From Saccharomyces paradoxus (lineage: Eukaryota; Ascomycota; Saccharomycetes; Saccharomycetales; Saccharomycetaceae), in assembly GCF_002079055.1 (NCBI RefSeq), contig NC_047494.1:186001-250000 (forward strand): a DNA stretch of 64,000 bases, read 5' to 3'. This document shows positions 17,137 through 26,499 of this stretch, in pieces (position 1 is the first letter of the stretch; the number at the start of each line of letters is the position of its first letter). The notes below the pieces were generated by a model, which was not told where the DNA came from, did not search any database, and saw nothing but the letters and a program-made list of their open reading frames with translations. The translations under genes and the position numbers were made by a program.

Positions 17137-17754
17137 TCAAGAAGAAAGTTCAGGCGTCCACTCGCCACAATTTACGATCTTGACCGGTTTTAAAGGTTTG
17201 TCTCTGGCATCCCTGGACACGTGCTGTATGTAGTTCACCACATCCATGCCGTCCACGACCTGACCAAAAACCACATGCTTTCCGTCGAGCCATGACGCTT
17301 CTTCTGTAGTGGTGATGAAGAACTGGGATCCATTGGTATCTTTACCACGGTTAGCCATCGACAGCCTACCCTTGCGGTCATGCTTTAAAGTAAAGTTCTC
17401 GTCAGGGAATGTGTCTCCATAGATGGATTTACCACCGACGCCAGTACCATGTGTGAAGTCACCTCCCTGTACCATGAAGTTGGGAATCACTCTATGGAAA
17501 GTGGACTCGATAAATCCCTTCTTGGAATTAGTGGTGGTGCTTAGCTCGTAGAAGTTCTTCGCTGTCTTGGGACATACTTTTCCGTACAACCCAATCACAA
17601 TCCTGCCAACTTTCTCTTCATCATGATCGATATCGAAAAAAACCTTTTGCGTAATTACTTCGTCTTCCTGATCAATCAACTCACCCACATTTGATGCAAT
17701 AGCATTCACGCTAAACAATAATAACAGCCAATACCACAAGCCGTTGAATTTCAT
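17137..17754 (-). CDS. CPR2: secretory-pathway cyclophilin peptidyl-prolyl isomerase Cpr2
   Basis: This 205-residue protein equals yeast Cpr2 in length. Residues 1-20 ([21 protein letters not shown]) form a signal peptide, so the enzyme enters the secretory pathway. The cyclophilin domain occupies ~35-200, with the active-site stretch [15 protein letters not shown] and the cyclosporin-site W in [21 protein letters not shown]. It catalyses cis-trans isomerisation of X-Pro bonds. The C-terminus ELSS lacks an HDEL signal, consistent with a secreted or transiting protein, unlike the paralog Cpr5. It lies downstream of MED6 in the same direction with a 158-bp gap, so its promoter is short. Confidence 0.96.
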   Translation of the reverse strand: MKFNGLWYWLLLLFSVNAIASNVGELIDQEDEVITQKVFFDIDHDEEKVGRIVIGLYGKVCPKTAKNFYELSTTTNSKKGFIESTFHRVIPNFMVQGGDFTHGTGVGGKSIYGDTFPDENFTLKHDRKGRLSMANRGKDTNGSQFFITTTEEASWLDGKHVVFGQVVDGMDVVNYIQHVSRDARDKPLKPVKIVNCGEWTPELSS

Positions 17755-17912
17755 TCTGTTTTCCCTTCGTTGTTCGTTTTTCTTCCGATTCCTTTCCTAT
17801 TGAGGAGAACTTTTTATGGTTCGTATATCAATTTTTGAAGAAAACTTAAAAGTTGATTTCGCGGGGATTTTTTTATATTGTACAAAAATACATGCAATTG
17901 CCATGGCAGCTC

Positions 17913-18800
17913 TCATATGTAGTTTGGGGTGGACCTGATGCTTGTGACCATTAGCTTGTCCAACATTTCTGTAGTTATTCCCATGTTACCATTGCCAGCA
18001 CGACCAGTACCGTTGTCTACAGTCTGCCCTCCCGTACCCATGGTGTTGACTGTCATGTTGACGTTTGTGGTTGAGGGAACAGTGGCCATGTTGGTGCCAC
18101 CGGTTGGTCGCACGCTGCTCTTGTTACTGCCTCCGCCAGCGTTATTGCCGTTAGTGGCAGCGGTCGCAGTGGTGCTAGTATCTATAGGTACTTTATAGTG
18201 TACGCCTTGGGAAGGTTGGAACTCAATCAGGTCGTACAAGCTCTTCAATGTGCTGTTTAAATGGTAGCTTGTGGACATCAGTCTACTCTGCACAATTTTA
18301 AAAATGGTTGGCGATTGGTAGACGTTTGCACCAATTATGTAGTAGTCTTGTAATGGAATAATCTCTGGTCCCTTGGAGCTTCTCAAACCAGGATTGTTTG
18401 TTCGTTTTTGCTTCCTGATGACCCAGAAGTCGGGTTCCCTTACACTGCTCAATACATACTCAGTACCATCCAACTTCATCAACTCCTCCTCTAGTTGCAT
18501 ATACATAGGATACTTGAAGAGAATTTGTCTTCTTGCCGGATCCACATAGGCAAACTCCTCTTCCAAGTTTCCATTCTTCCCATCCGGTAAGTTCATTATG
18601 TTCTGCGTCATATTCACAGTAGCATTAGGATCATTTAGCTGAGAGAATTGTCTTTGCATCTTAATTACCTGATTATTCGACGTTTTATCGAAAAATGGTG
18701 ATTCTGCGAAGTAATCCAGAACGTTTTCAGTTCTTAAACCAAAAACTTGTATCCATTCTGGAGATTTCCATTGCAGTTCATCCAATGGTGTTACGTTCAT
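17913..18800 (-). CDS. MED6: Mediator head-module subunit Med6
   Basis: This 295-residue essential subunit of the RNA polymerase II Mediator head module matches yeast Med6 in length. The conserved domain covers residues ~1-195, starting MNVTPLDELQWKSPEWIQVFGLRTENVLDYFAESPFFD and including the signature region YVLSSVREPDFWVIRKQKR and DYYIIGANVYQSPTIFKIVQSRL. Residues ~205-275 are low-complexity Thr/Asn/Gly-rich (TTATAATNGNNAGGGSNKSS), outside the conserved fold and likely disordered. The gene is divergent from FYV4 with a shared 227-bp promoter. Confidence 0.97.
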   Translation of the reverse strand: MNVTPLDELQWKSPEWIQVFGLRTENVLDYFAESPFFDKTSNNQVIKMQRQFSQLNDPNATVNMTQNIMNLPDGKNGNLEEEFAYVDPARRQILFKYPMYMQLEEELMKLDGTEYVLSSVREPDFWVIRKQKRTNNPGLRSSKGPEIIPLQDYYIIGANVYQSPTIFKIVQSRLMSTSYHLNSTLKSLYDLIEFQPSQGVHYKVPIDTSTTATAATNGNNAGGGSNKSSVRPTGGTNMATVPSTTNVNMTVNTMGTGGQTVDNGTGRAGNGNMGITTEMLDKLMVTSIRSTPNYI

Positions 18801-18988
18801 TGTGCGAAATCCTGTTACTTGCTTTAGTAGTTGCAGTTTTATATTTTACAGACCTTCTCATCTTTCCACATTTTTCCACATATTATTTATAATACGCTCA
18901 TTATGTTATCCCAAAAAAAAAAATATGCTTTCAGGTTTGAATACCACTGCCTTCTTCAAACGAGAGCCATATACAAAAGAAAACTTGA

Positions 18989-19420
<432 letters not shown>

Positions 19421-19661
19421 TTACTTTGGCAAGTTCTAAATATATACATGTATACGCATGTGCACATATTACACTCTATATTCTTGTAAATATGCTATAA
19501 ACTCAAAATCGTCAATACTTTATTTATGTTAATATCTGTATAAACGCTGACTGGGCCTTTCAAAATCCTCATCGTTTTGAAATTTGATTTGTAAAGAAAT
19601 GTATTAAAGATACCACGATTTGAAAAATTGGCGTCTTAACAAGAAGTTGAGTGAAACAAGG

Positions 19662-20192
19662 ATGGCGCAGAACATGAACGCTAAAGACGAACAGTACCTG
19701 AGACTTATTGAACTACTTTCAAACTACGATTCCACCTTAGAGCAGTTGCAAAAAGGTTTTCAGGATGGCTACATTCAATTGAGCAGATCGAACTTCTATA
19801 ATAAAGACTCATTACGAGGAAATTATGGTAAAGACTATTGGGATAAAACATATATGGGCCAATTGATGGCAACAGTAGGGGAAACGAACTCCAAATTAGT
19901 TGTCGACATCGTGAGAAGAAAAACTCAAGATAAGCAAGAAAAGAAAGAAGAAGAAGATAATAAATTGACTCAAAGAAAAAAAGGACCGAAGTCAGAGGAG
20001 CAAAAAGCTCAGAATCACAAACCTAAACAAGGTTACGACCCAATTTTGATGTTTGGTGGAGTACTGTCCGTTCCTTCCTCATTGAGACAATCGCAGACAA
20101 GTTTCAAAGGTTGCATTCCTTTAATAGCCCAATTGATTAACTACAAGAACGAAATACTAACGTTGATTAAGACGTTGTCCGAGCAGGAATAA
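19662..20192 (+). CDS. VMA22: V-ATPase assembly factor Vma22
   Basis: This ER-associated factor works with Vma12 and Vma21 to assemble the V0 sector of the vacuolar H+-ATPase. The sequence is hydrophilic and helical, with a highly charged stretch (QDKQEKKEEEDNKLTQRKKG) likely to form a coiled coil, and the conserved C-terminal block PILMFGGVLSVPSSLRQSQTSFKGCIPLIAQLINYKNEI. The first ATG gives 176 residues (MAQNMNAKDEQ). S. cerevisiae Vma22 as I recall it is 181 residues and begins MSETRMAQ. Here the codon at the position of that first Met is TTG (19647-19649), so the start has moved five codons downstream unless the TTG is used. The gene converges on GIC1. Confidence 0.93.
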   Translation: MAQNMNAKDEQYLRLIELLSNYDSTLEQLQKGFQDGYIQLSRSNFYNKDSLRGNYGKDYWDKTYMGQLMATVGETNSKLVVDIVRRKTQDKQEKKEEEDNKLTQRKKGPKSEEQKAQNHKPKQGYDPILMFGGVLSVPSSLRQSQTSFKGCIPLIAQLINYKNEILTLIKTLSEQE

Positions 20193-20481
20193 TGGATTAA
20201 GAATATAATAAAAGAAGTAATACATATGTGTATATTTGAAGAAAGAAATAATCATTAAAAGGTTGTCGTAGATTAATTATAATAAAGTCCATGATTTGAA
20301 AAAAGAAAAAAAGTTAAGACCAAATAAAAATTCAATACCCAAAGAAAATTGAACACCGTAATAATACAAAATCCCATATCACACCATGTGAAGAAACCAA
20401 AGAACAGAATTTGGAAGCAGACCGAAGGAGAGGAGGAAAAGTAGAGGAGAAAAAGAAGAGGAGGAAAAGAAGGAAACTAGT

Positions 20482-21438
20482 TCAAGTATTTCGAGGAGTA
20501 CTAGCTTCACTACACTGATAGTAGAATTTTAACACATCATCCACAGATATTCTGTTACCTGGGGAGTTTAGTGATTGGTCGACATTGAAACAATTTTCTA
20601 ATTCAGGGGTATGTATCGCATTCAACTCTCTTGGCTTGAATTTGCTAGAGAATGATGAAACGGAAGGCGAAGAAGGATTGGTCTTTTCGCTGACACTATC
20701 TCCAAGAACGGAGGGAAATGTATAATTTCTCAATTCTTCCAAAGTCATTTCCAATTCTGTAGGCGAGTTCAATTGCTTAGTTTTATTTGAGGCGTTGTTG
20801 GCCTCGTTACCGTCATGGTGGGAATCCATTGTTGTGGCTATTGTGGAGGAAGACACTATCCTGCTCGAGTCATTCATCACAACATTGGAATATTTAGAAG
20901 AGACATTTGAATCTGGCCGCGGTTGCGGTGCCAACGATGTGAATTTGACCAAGGATTCTACACCATCATCTTGTTCCTCTTTTTCGTGCGATTCAAAAGA
21001 GCTGTCCTCCTTTTTGCCATTAGCATGCGAAATATGATGGAAATCAAATGGTGTAGATATACTGGATTGTTTCGTGGTTTGGGTGGCAGACCCACGCTTC
21101 CTTGATAACAGATCCTTTTTTTTGAACATGCCCAGGAAATTCTTCTTTTTATTAGTTAATAACTTATGATTAGAATTGATGTTAGAATTGATTGCCATGT
21201 AATTGGGCAAAGGGGGCAGCTTGATGTTGTTCTTGTTCGGCAAGGCCAGCTTTTCACTATCCACAAGAACGATCCCTAAGTCTTCGTCAACGTCCTCATC
21301 GGAATCCGTACTAGGCCCATTCATGAATCGTTGCCTTACTTGAAATCCATATAGTTTTTCCATTTCTTGGTCCTCGTCGATCCAAATGGATTTCATTTGA
21401 GGAAGCTCCATCTGTTGCAGCCTTTTTTCTTCAGTCAT
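20482..21438 (-). CDS. GIC1: Cdc42 effector Gic1 (CRIB protein)
   Basis: This 318-residue protein (314 in S. cerevisiae by memory) is an effector of the Rho GTPase Cdc42 in bud emergence, septin recruitment and actin polarity. The CRIB motif ISTPFDFHHISH is at about residues 127-138. It is preceded by a lysine-rich membrane-binding stretch (NKKKNFLGMFKKKDLLSRKR, 95-114). An acidic Ser/Asp region (STDSDEDVDEDLG) is near residue 45 and the C-terminal half is Ser/Pro-rich. The start is the ATG at 21438 (MTEEKRLQQMELPQMKSIW); the seven upstream in-frame codons lack an ATG. The promoter has SCB and MCB-type elements, matching the known G1/S expression of GIC1. Confidence 0.95.
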   Translation of the reverse strand: MTEEKRLQQMELPQMKSIWIDEDQEMEKLYGFQVRQRFMNGPSTDSDEDVDEDLGIVLVDSEKLALPNKNNIKLPPLPNYMAINSNINSNHKLLTNKKKNFLGMFKKKDLLSRKRGSATQTTKQSSISTPFDFHHISHANGKKEDSSFESHEKEEQDDGVESLVKFTSLAPQPRPDSNVSSKYSNVVMNDSSRIVSSSTIATTMDSHHDGNEANNASNKTKQLNSPTELEMTLEELRNYTFPSVLGDSVSEKTNPSSPSVSSFSSKFKPRELNAIHTPELENCFNVDQSLNSPGNRISVDDVLKFYYQCSEASTPRNT

Positions 21439-21834
21439 TCTTTCGAATTTACGACACAATTGGGTAAGCGAGTGTTCAGAGTGAATAATAAACAGTAAAC
21501 AATAGGAATAAGTCTTCTCTTATAAAAAAATAGCGATAATCTGTATGACGACAATTGATTGCAGAATAATTTTCAGAAGTTTTAACACTGAGTAAATCCA
21601 ACAGGTATGGTATAACGGAGCAAGCCTTCGATCCCCAAATTTGTTTATTCGTTGTTTCCTTCTCTATGGAAATCGTCGAAAAATTTGTTTGTTTTTTTCT
21701 TTCCTTTATTGTTGTTGTCTTTTCGCGAATTCGCGTCGCGTCTTCGTTGATTGTGATGATAATAGCGATAGTCAGCGCTATGGTGTGTATTTAATTATCA
21801 TTTATACATTATATGTTATAGTTAGCGTACCGTT
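21439..21834 (-). promoter_or_regulatory. GIC1 promoter with SCB/MCB cluster
   Basis: This 396-bp stretch lies between the GIC1 ATG and the RPP1 stop. TTTTCGCG (21720-21727) is an exact SCB (Swi4/Swi6 site) in complement. TCGCGTCGCGT (21731-21741) is two overlapping ACGCGA elements in complement, resembling MCB (Mbp1/Swi6) sites. They lie about 290 bp before the ATG. SBF control of GIC1 is established in S. cerevisiae. Confidence 0.75.
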
Positions 21835-22716
21835 TCAAGACTTGTGTCTTTTGGAAGCATGTCCCAATTGTTCAGGATCCATGGTCCTTTTCACTACCTT
21901 GATGGTCTGGGCGTCGTCGATGCCTTGAACATCGTTGACCACGTCATCGTCGTCTTCGTCACCACCACCGGCGACAATGGTCTGTTTGTGGCTCTTGTTT
22001 CTTAAGCGGCCATTTAGCAGGACAAGTGAGGCCAGATCCCCCATGGCCTTAGAACACCTATCGCTCGGAAGACCTAAATTCTTGATTAGACTTGTTACTC
22101 CTAATATGTTGCGGCACTCCAGTGGTGACATGGCACCACTGCTGATGACAATTCCTCTCGATCTCGAACTCCTGATCACGCTTCTTACATTGGATACAAA
22201 CTGCCTCCGAGCCTGTACGTCACGCAAAGCATAGCCATAAACAATCTCAAGCTTCACTCCTCTGTTCACACAGCTACATATGCTTTTATGCTTAAGGAAA
22301 GTAGGTAGGCGTGAACCGTACTGAAAGGTCAGCAGGTCAATATCCAGGTTGGTAGTTGATAGAGTAAGACCCTTTTCACTGATTGGCAATGCCGCTACAA
22401 TATCAAAAGCCTGGCTTATCTTGGAAAGAGACTGTCCCTTTGATGGATCGTCGATGATTAGAGTGATCCTGCTATACAATTTTAGCCCTGTTCGAGCCAT
22501 CAATTCTCCAAACCTTTTCTTGATATCAATAGGGTTTAGCAACTTGACATCATTGGGGAATTTCTCGCTGTGGTTTACTGTAAAATTTATTGCGATGTGT
22601 GTATATCCCAACATATGCAATGTGGATAATGTTTTTATTAAATTGTTGATTGCCTGAGAAGTAACTTTGTCCGCATAGCTGTTCTGTGGCCACGGCACAT
22701 TCAAATCCACTAACAT
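21835..22716 (-). CDS. RPP1: RNase P / RNase MRP protein subunit Rpp1
   Basis: This 293-residue protein equals yeast Rpp1, the Rpp30-family subunit shared by nuclear RNase P (tRNA 5' maturation) and RNase MRP (rRNA processing). The family has a TIM-barrel PHP-like fold. Typical stretches are the N-terminal MLVDLNVPWP, the central LSTTNLDIDLLTFQYGSRLPTFLKHKSICSCVNRGVKLEIVYG, and SRGIVISSGAMSPLECRNILGVTSLIKNLGL. The C-terminal ~55 residues are charged, with an acidic run (GGGDEDDDDVV), and end in a basic tail (HASKRHKS). A palindromic RRPE-like TGAAATTTTTTCA lies at 22787-22799, about 70 bp before the ATG. Confidence 0.97.
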   Translation of the reverse strand: MLVDLNVPWPQNSYADKVTSQAINNLIKTLSTLHMLGYTHIAINFTVNHSEKFPNDVKLLNPIDIKKRFGELMARTGLKLYSRITLIIDDPSKGQSLSKISQAFDIVAALPISEKGLTLSTTNLDIDLLTFQYGSRLPTFLKHKSICSCVNRGVKLEIVYGYALRDVQARRQFVSNVRSVIRSSRSRGIVISSGAMSPLECRNILGVTSLIKNLGLPSDRCSKAMGDLASLVLLNGRLRNKSHKQTIVAGGGDEDDDDVVNDVQGIDDAQTIKVVKRTMDPEQLGHASKRHKS

Positions 22717-22992
22717 TCTTGGCTCTATAACGCTTCCTCTTTTGTTTTCTGTACCTATTTAAGTTACCTATTCTCCACTGGTAGGATGAAATTTTTTCAT
22801 TTCTGCGGAAGTAAAATTATGGCATCGCACATATTTTTCATCTCTTTTGGCAATAAAATCGATCGACAAAGGGAAGACAAACTTGAGAATTAGCTTCTTT
22901 CAGATTATAGGGATTCACCCAAATAAACAATCAAGAGTATATATTTATCATCATGTATAAACGTATATGTTTTCGCTGAGATCCGCGCCTTT

Positions 22993-24132
22993 TCAGTCCT
23001 TTCTCCAATCCCCGTTGATCCTTCTGGATCTGTTCAATGCTAGTCTCAGAGTAGCCAATTCTCCTATAGTCTTATTAACTTTGCAGCAGTTTGGGTCTAG
23101 ATTCAAGTTATTAGCCAATTTAACGACATAACCATTGATATACTCAATTTCAATGTCTCTCAAGAACAAGGTGTCTTGCCTCATTGAACTACTGTTCTTA
23201 GAATTGATTTCGCAACCAATTCTAGTAACTTCGGAGACCATGTTATCGGTGGTCAATACTGCATTGACGTCCATTTCTGGGTATTCTTCATTACCGCTGT
23301 ATTTTTCGTGGTATTGAAACAATGGTCTATAAGCCACTCTCAATATTTGTAAACACTCGTCAATAATAGATGTGAAAACTGGACCGCAACTGTCCTTCAT
23401 TTCACCATTGACACAATCTAGTATGGCAGTAACTGGATTCATGCATGCATTAACCAAAAATTTAAACAGTTGACCAAATAGCATTTCTTGGTAAGTGGAG
23501 TGTTCTATTCCAAATTCTTTGGCAAAGCTAGGTTCAGTTAATAATTTTACTAATGAGTTATTAGCGGCATCTTCTTTAACTTCGGATTTCTTTTGAATCA
23601 TTTCTTCATCCGTCCAAGGCAACCTGGCAATTTTCATACCGGCCCACCCAGCATGATTGAAAACACCTGCCTTATCTTGATAAACGCCATGAGAGATGAC
23701 ACCTTGGAATAAGTGTGGTCTATTTTTTGAATCTGTGAAGATTTCTTCTTTCAATAGCTCTAAAACGCCTAATCCATTTTGAATCAAAATTAAGTTCGTG
23801 TTTTCATTAATATAGGGCAAATAAGGAGCTAGCGCTTCTTTGGTCTGGTAAGTCTTCGTAGTGACGACTAAATTGTCAATGGGTCTTTTAGAGAAAGTTT
23901 CAGGGCATTCGCTTTTCTCCACCGGATAAGAGAATATTGGCGAACCTTCCAAGTAAAGTTTACGAATCGAAATCTTGTTCCCATTTGCTTTTTTAAATTG
24001 TGCAAGCCTTTCTTGCGATCTAAATAAGGGCACAACAAGGGCATTGGTAAATCTTAAAAGGTCAACTGCCAAAACGGTACCCATGGCACCTAACCCAAGA
24101 ATATGAATAGTACTTCTGTGTGGAGCAGTCAT
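22993..24132 (-). CDS. PAN5: 2-dehydropantoate 2-reductase Pan5
   Basis: This 379-residue enzyme reduces ketopantoate to pantoate with NADPH in pantothenate (coenzyme A) synthesis. The N-terminal Rossmann fold has the dinucleotide motif GLGAMGTVLA from about residue 13. The C-terminal helical domain carries the ApbA/PanE pattern, including the K/N region GQLFKFLVNACMNPVTAILDCVNGE, whose Lys and Asn are the family's substrate-contacting residues. The length is the same as S. cerevisiae Pan5. No targeting sequence is evident. It shares direction with RPP1 and GIC1 but is separated by a 276-bp spacer. Confidence 0.95.
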   Translation of the reverse strand: MTAPHRSTIHILGLGAMGTVLAVDLLRFTNALVVPLFRSQERLAQFKKANGNKISIRKLYLEGSPIFSYPVEKSECPETFSKRPIDNLVVTTKTYQTKEALAPYLPYINENTNLILIQNGLGVLELLKEEIFTDSKNRPHLFQGVISHGVYQDKAGVFNHAGWAGMKIARLPWTDEEMIQKKSEVKEDAANNSLVKLLTEPSFAKEFGIEHSTYQEMLFGQLFKFLVNACMNPVTAILDCVNGEMKDSCGPVFTSIIDECLQILRVAYRPLFQYHEKYSGNEEYPEMDVNAVLTTDNMVSEVTRIGCEINSKNSSSMRQDTLFLRDIEIEYINGYVVKLANNLNLDPNCCKVNKTIGELATLRLALNRSRRINGDWRKD

Positions 24133-24496
24133 TTATGCAGGCTTTGTGGTATATATATTTTTATCGACTTCTTTTGATCAATCATAACCGTACAAAGCAG
24201 AGTACAAAGTATCTTTATTCTTTAGTGTTATTTTGATTAGGCTGGATGGCACGATAAGGCTTTCTCGAGAAACCGTTAGCGGCCGCCAATCTAAAAAAAA
24301 AGAAGAATTCTTGAGACATGAAATACGCATTTGGATAGAATATGACTCATTAGCAAGTTGCAACTTGAACCGTGATGAACTTGCTTTATCTCTTTAGATT
24401 TAATATTATATGTTCTTTTCTCAAGGGCTGTATAGTTCCATCATGTATTTACTTTTCTATATACATATATTTATACACCGTTTGTCTTAGAGCGCT
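24133..24496. other. PAN5 promoter and SSZ1 3' flank
   Basis: This 364-bp spacer contains a short GC-rich patch GCGGCCGCC at 24279-24287 inside otherwise AT-rich DNA, a possible regulator site for PAN5. Nothing else is recognised. Confidence 0.4.
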
Positions 24497-26113
24497 CTAT
24501 AATTCACCCTTAACAGCACTACCACTTTTCAAATCTCTAGCGGTGACCCTTAGAGCACCGTCTTTGTTAATGTTGAAAATAATTTCAATGCCGTTAACGT
24601 TCTTAATACCCAATTCCATCAACTTGGTACCCAAAGTGTATAGTTTTTCTCTGACGACTTCAGGTTCATCGTCGGACCATTCACTTTCATCTTCCTCTTC
24701 AGCATTTTCTTCTTTTGGAGCTGGTTCCAAAGTCTTTTCTTCGATGTGATGGTCACCTTCGTAAACACCAATCAAGAAATCGCCCTTGGCTTGCTTCAAA
24801 GTCAATTTCTTTTGTACAGGGAACGAAGTTTCAGCCAGCAATACTGGGTGGAATTCGCCCTTAGCACCAAGTAAACCAATGGCCTTCTTTAAATGTGGAG
24901 TATTGACGATAACTGGTTGTAAAGCTTCAGCTAATTCGTCGGCATCGTAATCGCTAATCAATCTGGCTTGCAAAGCAGCACCAGAAGCAGCTAACTCATT
25001 TGGATTGTTAGAAGCGTTCTTGTTCTGTGGACCAAGAATTTCAACAGATTCTGGTAAGGTGTATTCCAAGTTGGTGGTTAATTTTGGAGTAAATGATACA
25101 CCACCAGTCAAAAGAACGGCATTGACATCTAATGGATCTAATTCAGCCTTGGCAATGACAGAATCAATGAAAGAGGAAAATTGGGCAAAGACCTTGTTAG
25201 CTACCAACTCGTATCTCATTCTGTTGATAGAAGCGTGATAGTCAAAACCATCAGCTAAGGAATCGATAGAAATAGTAGCTGAAGTGGCGTTGGATAAAGT
25301 CTTCTTAGTAATGGAAGAGTTAGCCTTTAACTTGGCTAGGGATCTAGCGTTCTTTCTTGGATTAGCTTGGTACTTCTTTTGGAACTCACTAGCAAAATAT
25401 TCAACTAATTCAGTATCCAAATTGTCACCACCTAAGTTGAGGTCATGAGCAGTGGCCAAAATAGTAAAAATGCCATTACGAACGGCAATGACAGCGGCAT
25501 CAGATCTAATACCACCAAAGTCGGCAACGACGACGTTAACATCGTTTTCGAATGGGAATTGTTCAGCATGAGCTAATAAAGCAGCAGAAGGTTCATTGAT
25601 GAACTGAACAATTTTCAGACCAATCTTGGCAGCAGAAGCCTTCAATGCAGCCTTTTGTTCTTCGGTGAAGTTTGTTGGAACTGTCAATACAGCTTCCTTT
25701 ACGGCGGAACCAATGTAATCTTCCGCAGCTAACTTTAATCTGTTCAAATGTCTGGAGACAACTTCATCGACAGTAAGTTTTTCTTCTTTGCCTTCACCTC
25801 TTGAAATAACAAACCCAACTTTACCATCAATTTCGACAGCTGGGGCACCGTTAGCGCACTTGCTGACATCACACTTGTCAAATGGTAAACCAATGAAGTC
25901 ACGGAAGTTGATGATAGTATTCTTAGGATTTCTTATTAGTTGCTGCAAAGCTTGACCACCGTGGTATTCATCTTCACCGACGTAGGATAAAGCGGATGGA
26001 ATGGCACGCTCACCATCTGGGTTGGCAATGACATCAACGTCGTTTTTTGGGTTGATGTAAGCAATAGAAGAAGAGGTGTTACCAAAGGTGATACCAATCA
26101 CTGGAGAGGACAT
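24497..26113 (-). CDS. SSZ1: ribosome-associated atypical Hsp70 Ssz1
   Basis: This 538-residue Hsp70-like protein equals yeast Ssz1. It pairs with the J-protein Zuo1 as the ribosome-associated complex, which stimulates Ssb on nascent chains; it also affects Pdr1. The actin-like ATPase domain (residues 1 to ~395) is complete (IGITFGNTSSSIAYI, then VVADFGGIRSDAAVIAV, then LTGGVSFTPKL). The phosphate loops differ from canonical Hsp70 (for example FGNTSSS for DLGTTxS), consistent with Ssz1 binding but not needing to hydrolyse ATP. The substrate-binding domain is short (~145 residues, with no helical lid), as known for the family, and includes an acidic stretch (EENAEEEDESEWSDDEPE). Codon use is strongly biased (TTG, GCT, GTT, GAA), as in highly expressed translation genes. 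Confidence 0.98.
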   Translation of the reverse strand: MSSPVIGITFGNTSSSIAYINPKNDVDVIANPDGERAIPSALSYVGEDEYHGGQALQQLIRNPKNTIINFRDFIGLPFDKCDVSKCANGAPAVEIDGKVGFVISRGEGKEEKLTVDEVVSRHLNRLKLAAEDYIGSAVKEAVLTVPTNFTEEQKAALKASAAKIGLKIVQFINEPSAALLAHAEQFPFENDVNVVVADFGGIRSDAAVIAVRNGIFTILATAHDLNLGGDNLDTELVEYFASEFQKKYQANPRKNARSLAKLKANSSITKKTLSNATSATISIDSLADGFDYHASINRMRYELVANKVFAQFSSFIDSVIAKAELDPLDVNAVLLTGGVSFTPKLTTNLEYTLPESVEILGPQNKNASNNPNELAASGAALQARLISDYDADELAEALQPVIVNTPHLKKAIGLLGAKGEFHPVLLAETSFPVQKKLTLKQAKGDFLIGVYEGDHHIEEKTLEPAPKEENAEEEDESEWSDDEPEVVREKLYTLGTKLMELGIKNVNGIEIIFNINKDGALRVTARDLKSGSAVKGEL

Positions 26114-26499
26114 CTTATTCGTAATTCTAGTTATGATTGTGGTAGTACGGATCCCAATATATTTATAGCAACCTCAGAGCGTGCTGTATAAGCGAGTTAA
26201 CCACCATATATTTCACATATTATCCGACCTCATCATCTCTTGGAAAAAATTTCACATCACATCCGACGAAGAAATAGAACCCGAACTATTATTACGTACC
26301 TAGTGACTTCAATATGTGTTTTTTTACCGCTCTCATTACGCGGAATGAGTTATGAATGGCTCGAGAAACAAATAGGAAACAAATAAGAAATGGTAAGGGC
26401 TTATATGTAATATCGATAGATGTATAGAAACATACAGATAAATATGTCTAAGCTAAATTGGACTTTTGGGCAGAAAAATGTAGGGTACGTTCACGAAGT
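26114..26499. other. SSZ1 promoter and RRP3 3' flank
   Basis: This 386-bp AT-rich stretch precedes SSZ1 on the minus strand. No consensus Rap1, PAC or TATA element of the expected kind was recognised, and there is no gene. Confidence 0.4.
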
